The position numbers and the translations under genes were made by a program. DNA of 64,000 nt, from contig NC_053419.1 in assembly GCF_016859285.1 (NCBI RefSeq), positions 12,428,501 to 12,492,500 on the forward strand. Direction: 5' to 3'. The notes beneath the pieces are model-generated. The model saw only the letters and a list, made by a program, of their open reading frames with translations. It was not told the origin of the DNA and did no database searches. Below are positions 20,721 to 54,407 of the stretch, one piece after another (within the stretch, counting starts at the first letter, position 1; every line of letters begins with the position of its first letter). This DNA comes from Xiphias gladius (Eukaryota > Chordata > Actinopteri > Istiophoriformes > Xiphiidae).

Positions 20721-22689
20721 AGAAAGTGAATTCCTCTGATAACCCTGCACAGGCCATCATTAGCTGGTAACCTTTAGTGGATTTTGTCCTTTTACCAAGT
20801 TGATGCAAACCTGATTCCAATGAGGCCTACACTGAATTAAAAACAGAAACCTCCTGTGGTGTATCCGCATCAGGCAGACTATCCTGCCAGATGTGACACA
20901 GCTGACCTCCAGGAAGGAGCTGGTGACGGCTGTCCCCCATTGTCTCCGGGAGGCGGCGGCTTCAAATGACAACACACTCCAGACAAACCACTGAGAGACC
21001 GAAACTTCTAAAAATCTGTCAGGAGGACTGTTTCCTGCAGGAGATGAAAGCCGTTACAGCTGCCAGAGAGGCTCTATTTACAGCTCTACACAAGCATGAA
21101 TGGCTGACACTGCACAAAACAGAAGCATTGTGGGTCTTTTTTTTTGTTTTACATATCATTTGTATCAATTTATACACAAAAGTAAACCCCACTCAAATAA
21201 AAGTTGCTTTTGCTGTACAATCAAAAATGTCCAGCATATATTCATTGAAATACTATTTGATCACTGATGTATCCACAAAGGTAACATTGCTGACCTCGAC
21301 TGACAAGAAATCGAAACATACAAGATTACCGTTAAGTGACACCACTGAGTGATTAAGGTCATTCCAGGGACTTAAACAGATTTGACAATAATGGATTGAT
21401 TTGGCAATTGTAAAGGTAAATACAAAAACTACAATCACAAAGTCCTGACATACAATTAAAATTGTTGAGGATAAAAACATGATAAAGCTAACAGCAAACT
21501 GGAGGCTGTAAAACCGTTCACCTTCATAATTTATGATTTTTCCTAAGGAGTCAGCGTTATTGCGAATCAAATGCAGACCCATTATGCATTGTCTTTTACT
21601 CTGGAGAAGCACAGTTCATTAAACTCTAATCTGACTTGTTTTCACTGTGTTAACTTTGCTAAAAGTGCAAGGTTGTTTGAATTCGCCCAGGCATCTGGCG
21701 AACCACATGGATGAGATCCTGGTGAATGAGCTAAAAAGTGGCATCTTGTTCCTTCAGAGCCAGACTGAAAAAAAAGCAGAGAAGGAAGAGAGGAAATTAG
21801 GGCACTGAGATCAGCGAAAGAAACATAGAGATGCACTTTATTGTGTTTGAGGAGGGAAAGGTAATACTAGATACTGATTATAAATGGGAACTGGTAGTAA
21901 TAGCGCACCTTACAAAGGCACAGGAGAAAGATGACTGGTTTTATAGCCACTGAGAAAACAGAGAGGAAATGAAAAAGCCTGAAACTGGATCACAACCTAA
22001 TAACATAATAAAAACACACGTTACACTCTCCTATTTTTGAAAAACAAAACACCCTAGATTAGGTATCTCTGCTAAAGCAGGACTTCTTACACTGCACATT
22101 TTACAAAGGTTTGGATCTCCTCGTAACAACAACCTACACAGAGACAAGCTGTTCAAGTGCAATCCAGCTGAACGTTGCAACTTTATTGTTGGCTAGAAGT
22201 TATTTTGAGCAGCTGTGAGTCTATTTGTCAGAGTGCCCACTGTGAGCAAAACACAAAGCTCTTCTCTTTAAAGCTCCTTGTAAAGCAGCGACTGCAGCTC
22301 CAGCCACCTGCCCACCATAGCGCTCCAATGTGTGGCCGACGCTCTGAGAACAGTGAAGATCACTGGCTTTAAAGTAAAACTATGTAACTCTGGAAGGAAG
22401 AAATAACACATTCTTAGTCTACAAATGAAAAGCTGAATTCAAAAACAGCAAAACAAATTGCTGCTACAGCCTTGATGTGGTATCACTAGCTGATTATGAT
22501 AGCTAATTTTAGATAAGGTTAACAAACTATCTGGAAATTGTAGTGTAACTAACTGAGTCATTTACTTATTTATTCTACTTGCGCTGCTGTTACACATTTA
22601 CCATATGCCATTTTTCAATAATAGTGGGGATACTTGTGCCAAGCTGAGCCGTGAGCAACTTTGCATTTTGTGCTGAAAAATGTTCGCGT

Positions 22690-23250
22690 GCTAAAATGGT
22701 GATCATGGCGAACATTGGACCTGCTAAACATCAGCAGGTTAATATTGTCATTGCAAGCATGTTAGCATGTTGACTTTAGCATTTAGTTGGTTGGTACGCC
22801 AGCTTTGGTCCAGACTGAAATATTTCATGGCATAATAATATGCCATTAAATTTGGTACAGATATTCGTGGTCCCAGAGGATGAAACATAATGACTTTGGT
22901 CATCCCTTGACGTCTCCTCTAGCACCACTGCTAGGTTGGCATTTGAGGATTTGAGTGAAATTTCTCAACAACAGTTGGATGGATTGCCGTGAAATTTGTT
23001 TCAGACATTCATGTCCTCCTCTGTCATAAACCAGTATATTGGTTTATGACCCAAATATTTGCAAAACTAATGACATTCGCATTATCCTCTGCTGTACTTT
23101 ATGTTTACTGCTAATTAGCCAATGTTAGCATGCAAATACGCTCCTCAAAGATGGCGAACATGGTAAACACATGTGATGAACATCAGCATGTTAACTTTGT
23201 CATTGTGAGCATGTTAGCATGTTGACGTTAGCATTTTGCTCAAAGCAACA
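22690..23250 (-). repeat. Dispersed repeat, family A, with GTTAGCATG modules on both sides
   Basis: The core (22790-23030) is the inverse of the 17510-17770 copy. On each flank is a module with AGCATGTTAGCATGTTGAC (22755 and 23207 area). The modules are direct copies of each other and of the one at 25270. The arrangement suggests two related elements, or one element with terminal modules. Confidence 0.7.
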
Positions 23251-23264
23251 AAATAACAACAACA

Positions 23265-23340
23265 ACAAAAACGATAATAATGATAATAATAATACATTTT
23301 ATTTATATAGTGCTTTTCAAATGCCTAAGTATAGCCTCAC
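23265..23340 (+). repeat. Short dispersed element with ATAATAAT tract and TTTATTTATATAG
   Basis: A TAA-rich tract followed by TTTTATTTATATAGTGCTTTTC, a sequence seen as an abundant element end in fish genomes. Only the end of an element appears to be present. Confidence 0.5.
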
Positions 23341-24587
23341 ATAGCCTATAGACTGTTATTTTAACGTATGTATTGCAAGCCCCCCAGCTTAATGGAAGTG
23401 TGGCATTAATCACTAGAGTATGCCTTTAATGAAGTCATCCAGCAAAACTATTTCAAAACTTTCTTCCTGGAGACAGAAAAGAGAAATATCAAATGTCACT
23501 CCCGCATTTTCATGGGAGCTGTTATTTATTTTTCCATCAGAATTATACCAATGGCATTTACAGCATCTGTTCAAGCGATTATAAAGTCTTGCCTTATACA
23601 TAGCGGCTGCAAACTTTTTATCCACAGCAGTGACTATGTTCATATCCAACATAGTCTAATAATATTTTGTAAATGTTAACAGCACCTTGGAAATGTGTCG
23701 ATAAAGCTATATTTGATATTTCAATATTTGATTAAACAATTTGTGTTTTTTTTTTTCAGTTAGAGTAGTCAGTAAAGTAGGACAAAGTTCTGCATGAACA
23801 ACCCCCAAAATTTTAGCCATGACTAAGCAGTGAAGCACATAATCAGTCAAGCTTGCCAAAAACAGCACCACTCTGTCACTCTCAGAGTCGCTTGCATTGG
23901 CTTTAAATATGAGGTGGCAGTAGCACAGTTGATATTCTCAGCGTGTGTCTCTTAACAAGCGCCTTACGTATCTCTGAGTCTGGAATCTTTGTTTCGTTCC
24001 ATCTGAGAAACACTTGGCAGCAGAAACAGACACTCAAGGAGTCGTGCCAAACTTGTAAGGTCCTCCCAAGAAGACAGAGAGTCATGGCAACGCTTGATCA
24101 CGATGAATAATTTATGGCACGCAGGTTCACTTTACAAGGAGCTTTTCAGGTTCAGACATACTCACTATATTCACATTATCTAAGTGTGAGCTGCAGCCTG
24201 GGCAGGGTGACTTATACCAACTGATGCTTTTACAACTTCTACTCTAACTCTGCTGAATATTTCCAGAAAGTGAATATACCCTGCTCAATGGAAATCAAGA
24301 CATTTCAAATGCCGTTGAAGCTAAACCTAAATAAACATGACAATAAATTGTGACTCTTCCATTGCACTATTGATAGGGCAATCAGACTTTAAGCTCCAGA
24401 AATGCTCTTTTTAACTCTTAGAGATACATTAAAACAGTGTATTTTCAACTTTTCCACAGGGAGAGCTCACCACAATTGAGTACCAGTGCGAAGTAAAGCA
24501 CACACAAGCCAAATTATTTGCAATGAGAGTTATACACTAAAAATTGATCTACTTTTATCTAGAACTATAGAAATATATGTCCTCAAA

Positions 24588-24870
24588 GAATGGTTCAATA
24601 TTTTGGGAAATTATGGGAGTTAGATGAGAAGATCGATACCACTTTCATGTCTATAAAATAAATATGAAGTTAGAGGCCATTAGCCTAGCTTAGCATTAAG
24701 ACTGGAAGCAAGGGGAAACAGCTAGCCTCTAAAACTCACTCGAAACATAAACAAAGTCAGTCTTGTTAAATATAATGTACCACAATCTTTAGATTTGAGG
24801 GCCAGGTTATGCCAGAAAATAACTAGTTCATACAACGTGTCATCTGCTGACAATAAACACATCAGATGTG
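24588..24870 (+). repeat. Dispersed repeat, family B, second copy
   Basis: Shares with 20380-20720 the blocks GAATGGTTCAATATTTTGGG, TTAGATGAGAAGATCGATAC and GCTTAGCATTAAGACTGGAA in the same order and orientation. It also carries GGGGAAACAGCTAGCCT, which is missing from the first copy. Confidence 0.7.
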
Positions 24871-25074
24871 TTTATTGTTGTTCCAAACAGCCACATTCAA
24901 AGCTGGCGTGAAAAGCCAGGCATCATAGCAGGGGGCAAGACACACAATAATCATTTAAATGTGTAGATAACATTTTCAGACAGTCTCTCCTGGAAGACAT
25001 TCATAGCTTTGCGTTCAGTTGTAAACATTGAAAGCAAATGAAATAACTTTTCATCTAGGGCCACCATTAGGGTC

Positions 25075-25335
25075 AACATCTCACTTTTTCCAGTACTTTG
25101 GTTTATGACCAAATACTTGGTAAACTAATGACATTCCCATCAGCCTCAGCCCTACTTTGTGTTTTATTACTAATTAGCAAATGTTAGCATGCTAACATGT
25201 CAACTTAAGATGGTCAACATAGTAAACATTATATCAGCTTATGCTAATTATACGAGCATTTTAGCATTGTCAGTGTGAGCATGTTAGCATGCTGAAATTA
25301 CCATTTGACTGAAAGTACCGCTGTGCCAAAGTCCA
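25075..25335 (-). repeat. Dispersed repeat, family A module copy
   Basis: Contains ACTAATTAGCAAATGTTAGC and GTGAGCATGTTAGCATGCTG, matching the flanking modules of the 22690-23250 copy. Confidence 0.65.
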
Positions 25336-25717
25336 GCCTCACAGAGCTGCTAGCATGGCTGTAGACTCTTAGTCTTGCTATTTTACTGTAAGGCTCAGAA
25401 CGTAATGTAGCCACTGTAGAACAGTAGCCTGGAAAAGCTCAATTTAACATTCTGGGTTTTATCTGACTCTTGACAGATGTTAGAGACACACTCTGCTTAT
25501 TTCACCAAACTGCTTTGAGCTGCCAGAGCCTGCTTTAGTGGGATTTTCTCATCTGCAGGTGGATGATGAGACGGCCCAATGGGTTACAGACCAGAATAAA
25601 TCGAAGAGCAGCAAAGGTGAAGGATGCAGCTGGTGTCAGACTTTGGGATAAACCATCATCAGTGTAGCTGACTTATTGCGCCCAGAAGTCCTCAGAATTT
25701 GTCATCATAATAAATAT

Positions 25718-25758
25718 GGTATATTGACTTACTGCTCAAAGCAGTAAGTCAATATACC
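25718..25758. repeat. Perfect 19-bp inverted repeat with 3-nt loop
   Basis: The left arm GGTATATTGACTTACTGCT (25718-25736) and its exact reverse complement (25740-25758) are separated by CAA. No mismatch in 19 pairs. It is not part of any dispersed family recognised here. It could be a small palindromic insertion, a snap-back artefact of replication, or a hairpin RNA, though the stem is short for a microRNA precursor. Confidence 0.85.
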
Positions 25759-28700
25759 TGAGAAATGCTTTATTTCTGCACCCATGATTCATACTTATCT
25801 AAAATGTCAAAGACTTATGAACTGAAGTTCTTTTTGTCAGGCCCACACACAAATGTACACACAACAAAATTCGAGGATAAAACATGCAGAGCTTGTCAAA
25901 GTTGTCCTCAAAGTGCCAGTGCCGAGGGAAACATCTTCTAATCCACAGTGGCAGGAAACAGACTGGTACAGCTGAAGACAAAACAAGTTTAATAAAGGAA
26001 TCTTGCGAGCATTGATCTTAGTAATAATAACGTTCAGATATGTCAAATATGTGTCATTTTTTTGTGAATTAACCAGACAATCTTCTCGTCTTTGCTAGGT
26101 GACACCAGTTAGAAAACACAGTCATTTGGCCATAAAACACATTTGTATATAAGGTAACAAGACAGACAGACAAATTATGCTGTGAATTCCTGCCCATGCA
26201 TGCAGGCTTGTTGTCCATGCTTCATATTACAAATGACAAATTTACAAATGAACTAGCACTGTGGCAGTATATCACCCTGCTCATGGAAATAAGCTTGAAA
26301 CCTGAGAGTCAAAATCCCACATTGTACATTGTGCCATCATGCCCTTGAGTTCCACTTTAACCAGATTGCCAGTTAATCTCCGACTAAACACAAATGACTC
26401 TTCTGTCAGGTGTGACGCACCTAGAAGCCCTCTGGATTCAGGTATCAGGGATATTAGAGGATGAATTGGAGTGAATGCAGGTGCAGAATGCTGCTGGCGG
26501 GCAAGTTTCTCTGTCAAGTCAGGTATCCACTGTCCATATGACTCACACCTAAATAAATCATGTTCAATTCATTTAATTTCCAGCACGATGGAGACAGGTG
26601 ACGTTAGATTTCTGGTGAAACTTGCAGAAAAGGGTATATCTCAAAATGTAATTTCTCAGTTACACCTACCTTTTAGATGGTATTTGAAAGTATGTTTCTA
26701 TTTATAATATATTTAATTATTTTTTTGCATGTTTTTTCTTTCATTGCCGTCCTTTGTTATTTATTTATTTAATTGTTTTCTGGCCGAGTTAATTTACCTC
26801 AGTGATGCTTCTGTTTTAATCTGTCATTCATTTGTTTCCTTTTTTATCTCTTGATTGTGGGTTTGCTTTGAAAGCTACTCTATAAATAAATCACTTCATA
26901 TCATGTCCAAACACATTAAAATGGCATTAATGATGAAGTGTGACCACCTGGGGTGTGGAGGCTTTTAGTAAAGACTGCAACACAGAGAGAAGGAAAATGT
27001 CCTGCACAAGCTCTACTACCTCTGCTAATATGGCACTTCTAATTTTAGTGTTTGTAGTATTATCATTATTCAGTACCTACTTTGTAGGCTGTATGCCATT
27101 TGCAACAATGTATGTGATATTTTATTTAGGGGTTAAGAGTACAGAGAGAGTACAGACTGGCTGAGAGAAAGACTAGCACTGCTATTGTTCATTCAACGCA
27201 CATTTTGTCATTTCAACAGTATAAAATTATGTATTTTTACTTGTATGCTAAGTTTTTTAATTTAGAGTTTGACCAAAGTGTTGTTTCTTATTAGGATTAA
27301 ATTAAGTTGCCAGTGGTGGACAAGTATCAATAATTCTTATTGGTGTCAACCTTAAATTACTTTTTTGAATGAAATAACTCTCTAGCCTCCTGAAATAGGT
27401 GTGAAGGGACACCTCCCAGCTTGCACTGGGAAAACAAATGTATGGACATACCGTTGGTCACACATTTTATGTGTGATCGTGCATTGTAATTGATGTGATG
27501 GTGTTTTGAATTGCGTTCTAAGATGCTTCCACCGTTTCCAGATTTAAAGTGCTGTTATATAATTCTTTATAAGGAGTGAATGCAGTTACACTGTGAGTGA
27601 TGTTTTATGTGTGATAGGTGAGCTGCTCTCCAGTGTGAGTGCAGAAAGTAGACTGGCTCAGGTTCAATAATGAATGTGCTGTTTCTGCAGGCATTGGTGG
27701 CTAGAATCCCTGAGTGATTCTCCTCAGTCAGAAAGCTGAATTTTAAATCACTCTTGATTAACAGGCGAGAACAAGCAAAACCTGATGCAAGCGCTTTTGG
27801 TCATAATGGTCAAAATAAATATACCCTCAGCTAACTTACAGGTGGGACCACTTGATATCACTCTACCCCAATAACGAACACCATAAAACCAAGAGAAAGC
27901 TGAATATGGTTTTTCCCAACCACTTTTGACAAAAATGTGTTCGTGTTTGCATAAATACAGGGATGGATGGAGCTTGGCTTTGATATCAGTGATAAAAATG
28001 TCTTGATGCTCGTCCTTACATTACCACAGTAATGGTTTTTAAAATGCTGTAAAAGTAAACAGATGGATGAAAGAAGTGTGTTTCGATTTGCTGCAGGGCT
28101 TTACTGACATTTTCAGCCATCTTATCAAGGTCTCATGTTGTTCGAACACATAGTCCTAGCAGTCATTTAGGGGTCCAGTGATCACCAGGCAGCCATACAG
28201 AAAATGTATTTGTTTCAAAAAGAGGAGAACAAACTTTTAACAGGATGATATACCTGTTGCTTGGCACTTTTTTAGTAAGGCAAGGACGTGGACAATTTGC
28301 AAAGGACCAGTGAAAAGTATCGATCTCTATAGACTCATAAGTGCATATACTGTAATATGAACTGCTGAAGTATTATGAATAAGATGAAAACCCTTAATTC
28401 GCAATCATTTGCAGTCAATTCGCACTTAGCACTATTTAGGTTCTCTCATTCATTGCTTTGATCTCATTTGTGCTGTTATGAGTCATCTGAGGCCTTGAAG
28501 TTATTAAAAGGAAGTGAATCTTCTGTGCAAGACAATTACATAACAAAAGCAATTTCTCACCTTATCATCATGGGAGTTCAGAAGCGATCAATGTTCTTCA
28601 AGCAACTTAAAGTTTCATCTAATCATAAATGTACAGGAATTTGTCGCGGTGGCATTGGTGCAAAGACATATTGATGACTTTCACAGCTACAGTACACGAG

Positions 28701-29966
28701 GGGCAGGTGCTGCGTCAGATCTGCTGCAAAGGGACGGCGCCAACCACGCTGAATACTATGGACAATACATAAGACTCATTCAAGCAATATGGTGAAACAG
28801 AGGCAAGTGAATGATTGTGACTGAAAGAGTTGAACTGATTGAGATGTTATGAGACTGTTTATGAACTTAGATTGCCTATATTTTCATAGCCTTTCATTAT
28901 GTTGCATTAAGTGTTATGTTTCTGCTCTCAGTATACATGAATATGCAGACACTGTAGGGAAAATACCAATAATGTACAGATGTATCTGAAACAAAAAAAT
29001 CTGTCTGAAAGGTACTTTTTCTAGAGGAGACTCAATGTAAGAAGGTTGGAAAAGAATGGCCACGACTCTCTGGAGGAAGCTATTGAGGTCAAGGGTGTTC
29101 TTGATGTTCTTTAATGGGCAGGTGCCTTCATCCAGAGAAAACTGGGAAATGACTGCTGAGCATCTGAGTGGCTGTTTCTGTCAACCTAAGCAGGCCTGCT
29201 TGCTTTGCTACTTGCCTCACTGCACGTTTTTCTACCTGCTTGTCAGTATGATCAAAACACAGTCCAGTGGGTAAACACATGGAGCAGGGGAGAAAAGTGG
29301 TGCTGACTCTGTAATTGTGTGAGGCAGCGTTACGTTTTCCTTTCAAGGTGCATCAGAAGGAGAACAGAGATAGCTGCGCCCTCACAACTCAGATGCAAAC
29401 TTTTTATTCATGAACCTAAAAATCTGCATTTTGGAGCACAAACATTTCTATTAAGGTCTGTCTTTTCACAGAAATTAATCTAAGTGATTCTCAGTATTAT
29501 ATATTTATGGTTCTACATTTGCATTTAAATATTGTATGTGAGGTTTGAGCTTGTAATGTTGATTGGGATGTATTATTGAATTCTCTAGACTTATTATTGT
29601 AAATTTAAATGCATGCATCCACATGTTTTTCCTACTCAACAATTTTTCAGGTTTTGTATTGTTGATTCCTCGTTCCTTTAGCTAATGGATGGATGTTAGA
29701 GGCCTTACTTGGACTATGAATAACCTCCCTTTATCTTCTATTTATATGCGATTTGAAACACCAGTCCTACTCTACACATGTCATCTGCATGAAATGTATT
29801 TTAATCCTGAAAAACGCGAAATGTATCAAAATGTCAGTTTGTAGATATATTAATTAAAGGTTATCGTGTTTGCCTTTTGTGAGCCAGCACCTGACTAGAA
29901 GAGGTGTTTTTCTTCTCTTCTTCTCTTTTAAGTGCACTGGCATGTCAGTCTTCACGATCTTTTCCA

Positions 29967-29980
29967 CCACTAGGGGGAGG
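29967..29980 (+). promoter_or_regulatory. CTCF-like core motif
   Basis: CCACTAGGGGGAGG matches the CTCF core (CCASYAGRKGGCRS) except for A in place of C near the end. Position in the intergenic gap between divergent neighbours would suit a boundary element. A single motif match is weak evidence. Confidence 0.3.
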
Positions 29981-31040
29981 AATAACCAGTTCCAAAGATA
30001 AAGACACAAATTATAAATTAATAACATGTGCAATATATGACGAATATGAATGCACTTCTACTAATTATAGTACTAATTATAAATCTCCAAGTGAAAGAAA
30101 TTTATGAAGACACTATGGCACTGACATTCATCACAGATCCTGCCGATTCAGATCCTCCTCTTTGAAGACATTTCATAATTTTGTAGTATGTTCTGCCTTT
30201 TAATATACTTTTTACACCTTGCCACTTTTCCTATATTCTCTTGTATATTATTCTTCTTCAGTATCCTGTATCATTTTCTACATGTACTCAGGTATTCCCT
30301 TGAAAATAAAATCTCAATCTCAGTGGGACTCACATGAGAAATTAGACTTTGAAATGTCATTTTTTTAAAAGCCTATATGCAGCAGCAGTAATAATAGTTA
30401 CCAAGCAGCTTTACTTCAGCTCTCAGGTTTTAGACTTTGAATAAATATCCAGGGTAGTAATCAGATTTTACACAGTAAAACAATTTTGAAATGAGCTCGG
30501 CAGAATATGACATATTTTGTAATGAAGTTTTGCATTACATTGTATTTTAATGATGTAGGAAAGGCAAAATATTTTTTTCTGTGATCTTGTCACGATGAAT
30601 TCATTCTGTACGTAGGTTATAACATGTTTGAAAAACGTATTAAAACATTTAAAAGATTCATAAAACAAAACTCATAACCACTAGTAAGCCGTGCTGCGGG
30701 TACAATTGCCAAGGTAGTGATTAGGGAGCCTCTGATTAAATTACTGGCAAAACCAGAACAGGGGAAAGCTCATTACATAAATTAGGGGGAAATACAGGCT
30801 AATTTGGGTGGACCGAGAATTATCCAAGACGTCTGGAAAAAAAAAACGACATGATTGGGATGCCCGCTTCCAGGTAATACCGTTTACCGATCATCATTCA
30901 GCTTAAATGAACACCTCTCCAGCGGTGTCTCCGCTGCCCGTGTCCCACATAATAACCACACTGACCGAATAGGATATCGTGTCCATCCTGTAGGCGATAT
31001 GAGGCTCGGATTTATGAACCCTGCGTTCATTCACCGTATT

Positions 31041-31041
<1 letters not shown>

Positions 31042-31102
<61 letters not shown>
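31042..31102. repeat. (AC)n microsatellite
   Basis: About 30 AC units, ending about 150 bases upstream of the paired RE1 elements of kcnn2. Confidence 0.97.
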
Positions 31103-31107
<5 letters not shown>

Positions 31108-31251
31108 AGAAGAAGAGGCTTCCGCCCGGAGAAGGTGGGAGGTGTCAGGTGGTACGTGGATCCAGCCAATCGGGATTAGGCTAAGTGCGCATTGCGATCC
31201 TGTGCAGAGAGATTGTTTTATTAAGAGGTTCGTAGTGATCAATGGGAGAGT

Positions 31252-31272
31252 GGAGCTGTCCGCGGTGCTGAA
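31252..31272 (-). promoter_or_regulatory. RE1/NRSE element (REST binding site), minus-strand arm
   Basis: Read on the minus strand this is a 21-mer with the RE1 half sites TTCAGCACC and GGACAG at the canonical spacing. From the consensus as I know it, there are two differences in 21 positions. It is the exact reverse complement of 31296-31316. REST silences neuronal genes outside neurons; kcnn2 is a neuronal channel gene lying just downstream. Confidence 0.75.
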
Positions 31273-31295
31273 AGTTACTCGGTGATGGACTGCCC

Positions 31296-31316
31296 TTCAG
31301 CACCGCGGACAGCTCC
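31296..31316 (+). promoter_or_regulatory. RE1/NRSE element (REST binding site), plus-strand arm
   Basis: Half sites TTCAGCACC and GGACAG at the standard spacing, followed by CTCC. It forms a perfect 21-bp inverted repeat with 31252-31272 across a 23-nt spacer, so the two sites have opposite orientation. It lies about 1.18 kb upstream of the kcnn2 long-form start codon. Confidence 0.8.
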
Positions 31317-32492
31317 CCGTTCTTCACTCCTCTTCAAAAACAATACATGTGAGCCTATATGCCTAATGAAATACTAACATACATTCATACATTTTAAACT
31401 GGTCCCCAACTTCACGCTTGTTTTGTTTTTTCATGGATCATGTTCAGACGAGCTATATATATATATACACATGTAGAGAGAGCGAGAGAGAGGACTTTAC
31501 GACTCCAATGCAGCTGGAGCAAGGAAAGCCTTGTGAGTAGAATCCCACTGCAAATACAAAAACATAACTCCAATACAGCCTAACAGCCCCAAGACTAAAT
31601 TTGTTGCTGCTGCAGCGGCGGGACGTGTGGATGATTGGGTTTCAGGCTTTGGTTTATGCCTCCACGGCCGCTCAATCTCGGGCAGTTGGCAGCATTTCCT
31701 CGGGGTGATATAACTCTCCTACTCCATTAATAACGGGGCCCACCAGCAGTCACATCAATCTGCGGCTGCAGACGCAGGCCCCGGTCGTGTAGGTGCTACG
31801 GGGCCTGCACGGTCACGTGGTCAGCGGCCAATGAGCTGAATGAAATCAGCACCTTGTAAATCAGCGGTTTCGTGCGCGTGTTTCCTGCGAAGTCGATAAA
31901 TGGGAAATCAGTCAGGAATTTATGCCTTGGCTTGGCGGATATGTGTTGTGTGCAAAATGCCAAATTTTGTCTGTGGGAACGGAAGTATCTCAAAGCGCCC
32001 AGACATTGGTGAAGTGACATCCAACAACAGTAAAATCGAGACAATACACCTTCCGTGTGTTTTAATTTATACTTTTATAAATCTCTTGTTTTGCTCAATT
32101 TTGGGCTACGGTTTCAGTTTCAGAGAGAGGTTCAGTATTTTTTTTTTTTTATTAAAAGCTCAGATCTTTGTGAGGTGTAAAAGTGCAGGTAGATCGCCAA
32201 ATACAAAAAAATTTAAAAAATGAACTTGAAATTTTAGGGCAAGGCATTAATTCTGTAGTTTCTTTTGATCCTGGTGAAATAAGGCTGGGCTTCACATCCC
32301 ATGGTTGCAACCTGTTCATGACGTCGAGCCAGTTGTTTTGGTCCTCCCTGCCCAATCGGAGGCTCCCCTCACATTCTACCGGAGCCGAAATGGGTCTATC
32401 CATGCAGCGGCTCTGCCTTCCCGCAAGTGCCATAGAGCCCTTGGTCGGGTGCTCTGTGGTACCCGCCTGCTGCTTTAAACAGCAGCACTGAC
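31317..32492 (+). promoter_or_regulatory. Probable kcnn2 promoter and 5' UTR
   Basis: No coding exon on the plus strand. Visible elements: an alternating TATATATATATATA run at about 31453-31468, an E-box in GGTCACGTGG (31811-31820) and a CCAAT box at 31828-31832. The E-box and CCAAT pair, 660 bases before the ATG, is the best promoter-like cluster. The main frame is closed by a TAG at 32433 with no ATG between it and 32493, so the coding start is fixed. The transcription start is not known. Confidence 0.5.
32183..32491 (+). other. Upstream ORF ending one base before the kcnn2 ATG
   Basis: A 102-codon frame whose TGA (32489-32491) is separated from the kcnn2 ATG at 32493 by a single C. The product matches nothing I know. 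If the kcnn2 mRNA starts upstream of 32183, ribosomes translating it would finish at the main start codon. It could be chance. Confidence 0.25.

Positions 32493-54407
<21,915 letters not shown>

Larger units (their letters stand above)
19781..31240. other. Gene-poor intergenic region between slc2a11-like and kcnn2
   Basis: About 11.4 kb with no exon I can support on either strand. Open frames are short and match nothing I know. The content is dispersed repeats (families A and B and a short TTTATTTATATAG element), a perfect 19-bp hairpin at 25718-25758, a CTCF-like motif near 29970 and an (AC)n microsatellite at the right end. Long-range control elements of kcnn2 could sit here but cannot be seen without comparison. 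Confidence 0.5.

Noticed and set aside
31252..31316. Interpretation of the 21-bp inverted repeat as a small transposon
   Set aside because: No target-site duplication or element body; both arms fit the RE1 consensus far better than chance.
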